DNA of 64,000 nt, taken from the NCBI RefSeq assembly GCF_958979055.1, contig NC_084897.1, forward strand, positions 25,137,628 to 25,201,627, written 5' to 3'. The position numbers and the translations under genes are program-made. A model generated the notes under the pieces. The model was not told the DNA's origin, did not search any database, and saw nothing but the letters and a program-made list of their open reading frames with translations. Shown one piece after another: positions 36,484 to 46,600 of the stretch. Position 1 is the stretch's first letter; the number at the start of each line of letters is the position of its first letter. The stretch is from Alnus glutinosa (lineage: Eukaryota; Streptophyta; Magnoliopsida; Fagales; Betulaceae).

Positions 36484-38815
36484 ATGGCTGCAGTATTTTT
36501 GGTAGCATTCTTGCTGACCATCGTTGATATCTGTAATGGAGGTTTTACCAGTAGTTATGTTAGAAAGCCTTATGCATCTGTTGACATGCCGGTTGGAGAA
36601 TTTCCTCCTCCTCCAGGATACAATGCACCCGAGCAGGTTTAATTAAGCCTTTGTCATCATGAACAACGACTTGTGTTAATCGTAACATGCGTTGCAGTTG
36701 GGTTTTTTTTTTTTTTTTAAAAAAAATGTTTGCTATTATGTGCAGGTTCATATAACCCAAGGGGATCTTGTTGGGCGGGCTGTGATTATTTCATGGGTTA
36801 CACCTCTTCTGCGACACCCTGACTATGTAGTTTATTGGGCGGCAGAGGGCAAGCACAAAAGGAAGCGCAAGGCTCATTCTTCAATCACAACTTATAAATA
36901 CTACAATTATGCTTCTGGCTACATTCATCATGCCACTGTCAAACACCTTCAGGTTAAGTATTGGATTTTCGATTCTAGTTCTTCAATATTCATGAGATTA
37001 GTGTATGAAGTAGTAGTGACGTTTTAACTAAGACAGTTTTCACTTTTCAGGCGAACCCACCAAAAGTTTTGAAAGCCCTTTTAGAGTATATCTATATATT
37101 TTATGAGTAACCCCAAGTTTATTTTTTTGTCTTTCAATAGTTTTTTTTTTTTTTTTTTTTGAAAAAATAAAAAATAAAATAACGTAGCTTCTTTTAGATG
37201 TGCTTATAGCTTTATAAGTTTTCCCTAGCTAGCACAAATCTTGGTGAAAACTGTGTCCTTTTAATTATGTGTGGAATAGTGATATTCTTCAAATCTATAT
37301 TAAACCAAATTGACATGACTTTTTCTTATTGGTATCCTCAGTATGACACTAAGTACTTTTATGAGCTTGGGATTGGCAATGTAGCACGACGATTTTCCTT
37401 CACAACTCCTCCCAAAGTAGGGCCAGACGCTCCATACACATTTGGCATTATAGGTAAGTTCTAACAATTTGGATTTGAAGGATTATGATGTCCTGAAGTT
37501 CTATCTATAATGCAGTATGCCTGTTGCTGCAGGTGATTTGGGACAAACACGGAATTCTTATGAGACGCTTGAGCATTATGTGTCCAACCCAAAAGGGCAA
37601 GCTGTGTTGTGTGTGGGAGATCTTTCTTATGCAGATAATCACCCGCACCATGACAATGTGAGATGGGATACATGGGGCCGCTTTATTGAGAGGAGTGCTG
37701 CATATCAGCCATGGTTTTGGACTCCTGGCAATCATGAAATTGATTTAGCTCCAGAACTTGTAAGAAATCTTCCACATTTGTTCTTCCTTAATAATGTTAA
37801 TTCAGTTAAATTGCCTTGACTTCTTTCAATTAATATGTTCATGATTTTCATAATTTCAGGAAGAAACTGTTCCTTTCAAGCCATATATGCATAGGTACCA
37901 TGTACCCTACAAGGCATCACAGAGCACATCCCCACTTTGGTATTCCATTAAGCGTGCATCCGCACACATCATCGTCCTATCTTCTTACTCAGCATTTGGT
38001 ACGAAATTAAATTTCCTTCATAATAAGGTTTCAATAATGATAGAAACAAAGCATGATAGTTTGATATTTCCTGATCTATATAGGTAAATACACTCCTCAA
38101 TACAGATGGCTCCAAAATGAATTATCCAAGGTTAACAGAGCTGAGACGCCATGGCTTATCATTCTTCTTCACTCACCATTGTATAACAGTAACAACTACC
38201 ACTATATGGAAGGGGAAAGTATGAGAGTGCAGTTTGAATCCTGGTTTGTTAAAAACAAGGTCGATATTGTTTTTGCGGGCCATGTTCATGCCTATGAACG
38301 AACAGTAAGCTTCTGTTCTCATTTACTCTTACAACATTTTGTCAAAATGTTAATCAATAACTCAATAACTTAATTTTTCTAAATCGTTTTCAATGTATTG
38401 CAGGAGAGAATATCGAATATCAAGTACAACATAACAAATGGACTCAGCCTTCCAGTAAAGAACCCTTCTGCACCAATATACATTACTATTGGTGATGGTG
38501 GTAATGTTGAAGGCATTGCTAACAGGTGCCTCATTCATTTTATCTTAGATTATTTCTATCATCCACTAAACTAAAATTGGGTGGTACCAATGTCTCCCTT
38601 CTCATTAATACTTCACTTTTGTTTTGAGCAGCTTTTCTGAACCACAACCGAGTTATTCTGCATATCGGGAAGCAAGCTTCGGGCATGCGGTTCTGGAGAT
38701 AAAAAATCGGACTCATGCCCACTATATATGGCACCGTAACCAGGATAGCAATGCTGTTGCTGCTGATTCTCTTTGGTTGCATAATAGGTACAATTATCCA
38801 GAAGAAGAAGCATAG
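36484..38815 (+). CDS. PAP: Purple acid phosphatase, copy 2
   Basis: Second of the tandem pair, same predicted role: secreted acid phosphatase with a binuclear metal centre. Eight exons: 36484-36636, 36746-36952, 37342-37453, 37533-37759, 37860-37998, 38084-38304, 38404-38525 and 38632-38815, total 454 aa. The ATG lies in ACCATGG, a good plant context. A signal peptide covers about 1-19. Ligand motifs are GDLGQT (Asp159), GDLSYAD (Asp187, Tyr190), GNHE (Asn224), LHSPL (His309) and GHVH (His346, His348), all complete. One oddity is that the nearly invariant HAPWYN block beside the active site reads HSPLYN here, so Ala becomes Ser and Trp312 becomes Leu. Copy 1 keeps HAPW. The change may alter substrate fit. 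The frame is intact. Confidence 0.93.
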
Positions 38816-39010
38816 TGAGGCTACCAATATGGTTTAGGAGTCATTTTTCCCCTAGTAGCCTTATAGTTTGGCTGTCAATTTTAGTTTATTTGAATTTGGT
38901 GCAATTTGGTGCAGCTTTGCCTTTAATATCTTTAGAAACTGTATGTTTTTGATGGATTTGGTTTAAATTTTTGTTTATTTGAATGGAATGCATTTGAGAA
39001 ACAAATATAT

Positions 39011-39728
39011 TATATTATATAATTGGTGGCTGGTGTCCATTAAAATTTGAGAAAAAGAAATAGGGTGATGAGATCAGATCTCCTGTCTGCTGAAGCAAAA
39101 GAGGTTTAACCAAACTCCCAAGTCCCAAGTGAAATCAAATCTCCATTAATTAATATTTTAAAATAAGGGTGGAGCTGGAGGACATGACTGCATTTGGAGG
39201 TATCCCACAGACAGGAAAAGGCTAATTTTACTGGTTGGTGGTTGGTGCCCATCAACGGTTGATGGCAGGGGAGAGTAAGCATCACGTAACTGCTGGGCTC
39301 AATTATTTTTTATACAGTTCTGGTCTTATCCCTTTTGCCGTGCATATATGGCCATTGAATGTAGTCTGGAGGCTATTTTCAAAACGGCTGGTAGATGAAT
39401 CTCATATGTGGTCTTTCATATTATCTGTCCAAATTATTGCTAATTCAAAAAGGTAATTGATGTGGATCACAATTCATTTGATCCATATTTTTTACTTTAT
39501 TGACGATGGCCTCTTAAAAAATTTCAATGCAATCTGATTCATATTTAAATTTCTAGTTCCGTCCCGGTCTACCACTAATCGCTGTAATTAACTTTTTGGC
39601 AAGGATTACTCAACAAACCTAACATATTTCTTCATCTCTTGAAGAACAACCACCACAAAGGAAATCCTAGAAGAATTTGTAAGGTAAAGATGAAAGCTTC
39701 TGAATTGTACAAGAAATGCAAACTTTCT
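39011..39728. other. Gap between phosphatase 2 and the WAT1-like gene, tail to tail
   Basis: 3' regions of both genes. No further gene seen. The part at 39490-39560 resembles 34560-34640. Confidence 0.5.
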
Positions 39729-41735
39729 CTAATTATCACCGTTTTCACTCTCAAAACCAAGTAATGGTTGGATGAGAGAAGATTTGCAAGGGCCTATTCT
39801 CTGATTGTTTTCAGACACCGAGGGAATTGCAGCCTTTTCTTCTGCAAACTTGCTCTCTTCACCTTTTCCCCACACAACAAGGTATAGTCCAGCGACAATC
39901 AATACTGCTCCAATAAACCTGCACAATAAAACAAAGAACATTATATGATCCATTAACATATAATGATAATAATACAATATGACAGGGATCAAGGGAATAT
40001 TACAACCAATAAGCCTAAGTTATCGAATATTTTAGTCTGGTTGTTAATGTAAAAGCATGCCATTCAACATATAACATTTACTGTTCGTTTGGTTTAGCAG
40101 TTTGAAAAATGTGCAGTTTGGAAAAAAAATAGCGGTCTCAAAATGCAGTTAATGAAAATATGATTTTTAAAGATACAGTTAAGCCTCTAAGCCAAAGATC
40201 AATACAAACCCAAAAGAGAGTGTCAAGGGATCCTTTACAGAGTCTCAAAAAGAAATTAAAAAAAGAAAAGAAAAGACATTTACTTTACAAAATATACAAA
40301 TGTACTGTACTTCAACCAAGCTAAAAGCTTCAAGATTAAGTCATGCACTTGCTAGTCTTTCCCCTGAGCCTGAAATTGTTCTCCAACGAGATGATAACAT
40401 AATTTTTGCAGAAAAAGATTCAAGGAAAAAAGAAAAAGAAAAAGATTAGATAGGGTGATGAGACCCACCCTCCCAAGTAGAATTCTTCGCCTAAAACAAC
40501 AGAAGCCATTACAGCTACAAGTAAGGTCTGTACAGGTAGATACACTGAAGCAAATACTGGTCCGGCCCTGTCAATGACCCACGTTTGTACTGCAAATGCT
40601 AATGCTGAAGCCACAACTCCCTGCAACCACCAATCAGCTGCTAATGTCATTCCATTAGAATTGACTTCAAGATTCAGAAATATGTGGTTATCAGTTTCAC
40701 TTACTAACCGTGTAGAAAATACTGAAAAATTCAGCACTGGAGTGAACCTTCCAGGCTTGGGGGTCTTTCTCATAGCAGGCTGCGATTGCCAGAAACTGCA
40801 GAACACTGAAGAAGCAAGAATATGAGCTGACTGAAAGCCGAGCCGGATATTTCTTCAAGACGGCTGGTTGTGACACAATCCAACCGGACCAACATAGGCA
40901 GTGAGCAATCAGATAGACGCAACCCCAGGTCCAATTCTTCCCCTTGTCATCATCTCCTGATGAAAGCAAAATGTGTGATTGGTGTAAACGTGAATTTGGT
41001 GTATAAATGGCCGGCCCCTTGTAAAGGGTAACGACTGACGCTCCAGAAACAGAAGCAAGAGTTCCAAGCACCTTAGCAATACCACCTTTCCTATTCAAGT
41101 TCACTTGCTCAATCCTGCAGCCAACCAATCACCAAGATGATCATGATTTTAGACTTTATAGGAGACAAGACGAGTGGTGTGTGATTGCTTGCCTGAGTAC
41201 CGCAGCCATGAGAAAGGTTACAGCAGGAACAGCATTCTCTATAGCAGAAGCAAAGGTGGGTGAAGTGTTGTCCAGCCCAAAAAGATAGGATCCTTGATTA
41301 CATGTTATCCTGCCGGTACCCAAAAAGCAAAATTGTGAGGAAAATTTTTCCAAGCACCAGGATTGATTTCTTCATGAAAGAGAGATCATACCCAATAAAT
41401 CCGAGGAGGAAGAATTGTATCAAAAGAGAACCAGTCAGCGGTGGCCTGTCTTTCCTGTGTATCCAAAGAAGAGCAGAAAATTCAAAGGAATTAGAACACA
41501 AAAAAGATCGATTTTGAAACTTTCCCGTGTTATATAGAGAGCTTAAACTGCTTACTTCTCTGAAAAATATGCAAAAGGGAGCAAGTACAAACAGCGCGAT
41601 GATGTTCCGATAAAGTGGGAAAACCAGCTTGCTTACACCCATATTAAGTGCAGTTCTCAAAATGATATGGTTCCCTGCATAACCAAACTGCCAGGCGGTC
41701 ATGACAAAATGGAGCTTGGCACGTTCAGGCACCAT
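39729..41735 (-). CDS. WAT1-related (nodulin MtN21/EamA) transporter; frame broken at the exon 1/2 junction as read
   Basis: Drug/metabolite-type carrier with about ten membrane helices. WAT1 exports auxin from the vacuole in Arabidopsis, and this one resembles the At3g53210-type relative. Six minus-strand exons: 41556-41735, 41392-41454, 41193-41309, 40709-41114, 40469-40620 and 39729-39918. Family words are in order: QFGYAGNHIILRTALNMG, LGLDNTSPTFAS-like, TLYKGP, NWTWGCVYLIAHC, KKYPARLS and ALGEEFYLGG-like. Exons 2-6 join in phase. Exon 1 ends FFRE in phase 0 before GTAAGC, while exon 2 (G, then KDRPPLTG) needs phase 2. The family's EKKDRP would need two more bases in the AGAG stretch at the junction. 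The 101-base intron is itself open in frame, so retaining it would give 402 aa. Intron 3 has a GC donor (AG then GCAAGC at 41192). It may be a pseudogene, an assembly error or a retained-intron form. Confidence 0.85.
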
Positions 41736-42716
41736 AGCTATTCTCTTTGCAAGCGCTGAACCAATATTACAGAAAAAGGTAGAGCAATTATAGCATGTTG
41801 CCCTTGAGGGATGAGTGAGTGTGGAACACTCCTGTTGTATGTGAAGGTTTCCACTTTCCAGCTAACAGGACAAAGAAAAGTGTTTCTTGCCCACCAATGG
41901 TTTATGGCAGGGCAGACAATCAGATTCAGAGATCTGGGATCCCTAAATTCAATAAACTTAAGCAAACCAATAGGAGATTGAAGAATGAACATATTTAACA
42001 TAGAGGCAATTTCTCCACTTACGCTGCCATTACCAAATTAAATATGTTTTAATTTGGACTTTTCCCCGTATCAGCAATCAGTAGGAATTTTAAAAAGGAA
42101 TAAAAAAGAGCGGAAGAATTTGCTTTTTATGCTCTATAAAAATACACCTGTAGCTGGTATGAAAAATGATATGAACAAACATATGATATGAGAAGGAACG
42201 ACATAAATAATATTAGATACTACACCACTGTATTTCTCATAAACCAATTATTTATTGCTATTACCGCATGCTCCTCATAATTACACATTTTTACCGTCTC
42301 CTCCATGACTTCAATAAATGCAGCTTCCACCCCATTTTTCTGGACCTCCTTAGCACATACTCTGATACTCCCCACACATCCCTAACAACAGAAGGGCACC
42401 TTCATAAAATTTGCATAACACTTTTCCTTTATAGACCACAAATTGGGCATAAAAATCCTTTGACAATGCCTCTTTTAAGCACATTTTCTTTGGTTGGAAG
42501 AAAGTGTTGCACGCTCTCCACAACACCACCTTTCTTCAAAATAGTTTAATTTCACATGTAATTATGTAAGGAAGTAGTAAAAGTATTAATTAAATAATTA
42601 TTTTATTTTTTATTTTTATTAGGTTGACCTTTTAAAAAGAAAATATAACTTACAATGTAATAATGTGAAAGAGTAATGTTAATAAGTACACTTTTATCTT
42701 ATTATTATTTTATTTG
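41736..42716. other. Upstream region of the WAT1-like gene
   Basis: Presumed promoter and leader of the minus-strand transporter. No upstream coding exon is needed, since family members begin with the exon-1 sequence present at 41556-41735. Open frames of about 90 codons on both strands lack family resemblance. Confidence 0.5.
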
Positions 42717-42724
42717 TTTAATGT

Positions 42725-42830
42725 ATTTTTTTAACATGTCTACAAAAGAGGGGGTAGGGAGTACGAACTAGTGACCTTCGCTTTATGAAGTGTTGTCCTC
42801 AACCAATTGAGCTAACCTTTAAAAATCCAT
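42725..42830 (-). mobile_element. tRNA-derived SINE, family 1, second copy
   Basis: On the minus strand it reads TTAGCTCAATTGGTTGAGG (A-box region), AAGCGAAGGTCACTAGTTCG (B-box region), a C-rich stretch, then TTTTGTAGACATGTT and a short A run. The same order and spacing are found at 3479-3588. The flanks TTTAATGT (42717-42724 and 42831-42838) are a perfect 8-base repeat and the likely target duplication. It lies in the spacer between the divergent WAT1-like and MORC genes. Confidence 0.8.
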
Positions 42831-42898
42831 TTTAATGTGGTAGTGCTAATTATCATTTGTTAAAAAAAAAATATAAACATGATTGACACTAACATATC

Positions 42899-43171
42899 GG
42901 CCTCGTTTGAAAACCACTTTCCCCTCCCCTCTCCTTCCCTTCACTTCTCACAAAAAACATCAACTTCAAAACATTCTTAACTTTTTTCACTTTTTATATC
43001 ACATCAACACTTTCTTATTACTTTTTAAATAAAAAACTCACTACAATACAAATTTTTTTTTCACTTTTTCATATAAATTATATCAACTTTATATCACATC
43101 GATTTTAATTTTCAATCATTCAAAAAAAAACCCAAGGGGAGGGGAGGGCAAGGGAGTTTTCAAACGGGGCC
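42899..43171. mobile_element. PIF/Harbinger-like MITE, 273 bp
   Basis: The left end GGCCTCGTTTGAAAAC and the inverted right end GGCCCCGTTTGAAAAC are near-identical, followed on both sides by C-rich CCCCTCCCCT words. Each side is flanked by ATC (42896-42898, 43172-43174), a 3-base duplication as made by PIF/Harbinger elements, although the usual target is a TNA triplet. No reading frame. It lies about 520 bases upstream of the MORC start. Confidence 0.7.
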
Positions 43172-43174
43172 ATC

Positions 43175-43691
43175 AACAAAGTAAGATAATGATGAAATAA
43201 AAATGTGATTTAACCAATGTAAATTATCTTTGTTTAGATCGGGCCTTGCCCCTTTTTCAAAGTAATGCTACGTGGCAGTAATCAGTCTTTCAAAATCATA
43301 TTTTTTTTTTTTTAAAAGAGACATGCTATTTAGTATAGGAACTCACCACATGGGTCTCAGTGTTGTGCACCAATCACTCATTTAGGTCATTCTCCTATCA
43401 TTTGATATTGAAAATTAAACATTAAAACTATAAAATCCACAAATAATCCACGTGTATCACCGTTAGAAATAAAAGAGGCGGTGAAACACCGGTGGTGGGA
43501 CAAAGTTTCTAGCGCCATTGTCCCCTGTTAGTTGCTTTTCTTTCTAATTGTATCGCTTGAATCCTTCCGTTCAAGCCCTAACACACAATCGAGGTTCACA
43601 TCGTAGTTCATACCACACTGTTAAATAGTGATTTCTTGAATTGCAAGTGATCTCTGATAATTGCTCCAAAACCTACCTTGAGGGACTCTAA
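43175..43691 (+). other. Upstream region and leader of the MORC gene
   Basis: Probable core promoter and 5' leader of the MORC gene. Composition becomes balanced from about 43480, consistent with a leader of 100-200 bases. No clear TATA box was picked out. Confidence 0.4.
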
Positions 43692-46600
43692 ATGCCGCTT
43701 AAAATAGAGAAAGCACTGGTCAATACCGTCGAGGTTATTGATAGTGACGACGACGAAGGTGGTGTGGGACTCGCAACAACAACAACAAGCGACGCGTTGG
43801 GAAACATCGAAACGGCGTCGCACGACGGAATCCAAGCGCAACAAACCCTGGCCGAGTCCCAAAGCTTCTGGAAGGCCGGGGCCTATGACGCATGTCCCAC
43901 CTGGAGACCCCCTGCGGACGGCGCTCTATTGGAGCACGCGCGCGTTCACCCTAAGTTTCTTCATTCCAATGCCACTTCTCATAGATGGGCTTTTGGAGGT
44001 AAGCCATTGAAAGCTAAGTAGCTGAACTCTTTCACAGTCTTTTGTTTTATTATGCATTTTTATTCAAACTACCTTCTACGTTAATAAAATTGAGCCTTGC
44101 TTAGTGACCCATGCGAAAGTGTGTACAGAACCCAAAAGCTGTGCTGGGAATTGGGTGATCTTCAGAGTACTTTTAGTTGATTTAATTTTGGCAGAGAGGG
44201 TGGGCAGGGCTTGAGAATTTGATTACTATCTAGGATTTTGGTAACATTGACAAAGATGCAGCCTTACAAATTGACAATGTTGTTTTTGATGTTTCAGTTT
44301 TCGTGTTTTCTGAAATGATAAGCGGGTTGCTTATCCCCGGCAAAGTAAAACAGTTTATGGACTTGTTATGTACATGCCAGACAAGTGAATGAATTTTTAT
44401 TTATTTATTTATTTTTTTTGTATGCAGTGAATGAAATTTTTAATGCGTACTTCTGCTTCTTCAATGAACTGCTAGCTGTATGGTTAAGACCTTGTTTTGA
44501 GTAGTAAAGAGAATAGTTGTGACGTTCGTGTTGTTATGAGTTTATAAAGATGAGAGGCAAAAGTCTGGAATATTTTTATGTTTGTGTGCACATATCAGTT
44601 TATGTGAATGCTCAACAGATACAAATATTTTTAGATTGATTCTTGTTATTTCTTTCTTTATTTAATTAATTTATTTTTCTGGGGCAGCAATTGCTGAGCT
44701 CTTGGATAATGCTGTTGATGAGGTATGGTTTAACTTATTATGTTATTTATTTTATGCTTTACTTTGATCCTAAAGTAATTTCGTCACATGATTGATAACT
44801 TGAGTTTGTGTGAGTTGCTTTTAGATGATGTCACCAAATCTAAGTTTCACTTGCTAAAAAATTAGTTGCGCAAAGAAAAGTAAGTTTTTTTTTTTTTTTT
44901 TTTAAAGAAATTGTTGTGCAAAATACCACAATTATTGTAAATAAGGCAAGACAATCACACATTAGGGTTATTATGAAAGATGCATTGCTCCAGAATTTAG
45001 GGCCTTCTTCTTTGAGTTAAAAGTGCACTTGGGGTTTACTTTTTGAAAAAGAGGATGTCATCTACGCTATTGAGTTAGGAGGGACCATAACATTTTGTTT
45101 GGATGAACTGTAGAATGCTGTTTTAGAAGATCTATTGGCATGCCACCCAGGAATGACTATATGAGAAGTGTAGAAGAATTTGAATTTTATGAAGAGAATT
45201 GTTTGGAGAACCGATATTGAATTAATTGCTCTTGTACTTTATCTTGGACTTTATAGGATGCTGTGGACGCTACTTTTAGATGCTGCAGAGTTGGGGGAAG
45301 GTGTGGGGCTTACCATTTTTTTTCTTGTTTACATTGGAAGTGTTTCAATTCAAGATGGATAGAGTGGTCGGCCCCACCTGGTTTCTTTTTAGATTGACTT
45401 GGAGAAGGTCAAGTCACAGTATCATGCTGGCTGGAAATTCTATGCTTTCATTCTACTTCTTGTTATAATTTCTCCTTATATTCATAGTAAAGGGGACTTG
45501 TCTGTTGCATCTTTGGAGCTACAGACTTCTTAGTAAGAGAGCCTCCTCTCTCATATGTTTTTCCACAGTCTTCAGGCTTTTTAAAGGGTTATGAAAGTGC
45601 TTGCTTGATGGTTTTCAAGATTTTAATGGGGTTTCCGATAATAGTTGCCTTAGTTTTTAAATGGCACCATTGTGTTAGAATCCATGAGAATGCCATGGGT
45701 TCAAGGAGTTTAAGTAGGTGTGGTGGTGGGATCTGCTTTTGGAAAGATAGATGGTTTTGAATCTCCTTTATGTACTTTGTTGGAGCTGTGGAGGAAAAAG
45801 GATTCTACAGAGATTTTATTGAAAGGCATTATGCAGTATTGATTTGGCGAATGGGACTTTTATCATTATTAGGAGATTGTGTAAGATTTTTGTAGGTGGA
45901 GTTGTTAAAGGAGAGATGATCTTTTTTCTTCTTTGGACTGGCTTAAAGCTCTCCAACAAAATGAATGCTTTGATAAAGCCAAACTTCAATATCCTACAGT
46001 CAAAATGAATTTACACGAGGGGCATAATTTTCTTCCAGGGTGGGCAGCCAGGCAAGCTGGGGTGGGCATTTGCCCCCCTCACCCTACCTTGGCTCCTCCC
46101 TTGCTCATGGTTGTGTAGTTTACTAGCCTCACAAAAAATATTCATATTCATTATTCTAGTTATCAAAGAATAAATATCCACTATTCTAACTTTCTTTAAT
46201 ATGATGTTTCATACTTGAACGTGATTTGTAATCTGGATAGCAAGCTTGAATTATTCAGCTGCTTGAAACTGTATTGTTTACATTTTTTCTGGGCACTAAC
46301 TGCTTTTTAATGTTTAACCGTGTTCTCAGATTCACAATGGTGCAACTTTTGTCAAGGTTGATAAAATTGATATTATGAAGGATAACTCTCCGGCTTTACT
46401 TTTCCAAGGTATGGTATCCATATGCTACTTTTCATCTTAGTATGATGTTCTGTGGTTTCATGCATGTGGTTTTAATAATAAAAACAAAAAGGACACCTGT
46501 GTTTTGATGCATACTTTTCACTTTCGCAGATGATGGTGGTGGAATGGACCCTGAACGTATTCGGAAATGCATGAGCTTGGGTTATTCTTCAAAGAAGTCA

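Larger units (their letters stand above)
36305..39010 (+). repeat. Tandem duplication unit 2 (phosphatase gene 2)
   Basis: Direct partner of 30750-33950; see that entry for the shared landmarks. Intron 3 is only 79 bases here, probably closer to the ancestral state, while intron 2 has gained a T-rich stretch. Confidence 0.85.

Noticed and set aside
40080-40200. Possible MITE near TGTTCGTTTGG in WAT1-like intron 5
   Set aside because: Only one end with the typical GTTTGG word was visible; no inverted partner or target duplication was found nearby.
41738-42001. Open frame of 87 codons just upstream of the WAT1-like start, as a possible extra first exon
   Set aside because: It is in a different frame, lacks membrane-helix or family sequence, and relatives begin directly with the sequence at 41735.
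43738-44010. Second frame of 90 codons overlapping MORC exon 1
   Set aside because: The other frame matches the MORC N-terminus and joins the following exons. This one has no homology and is a shadow.
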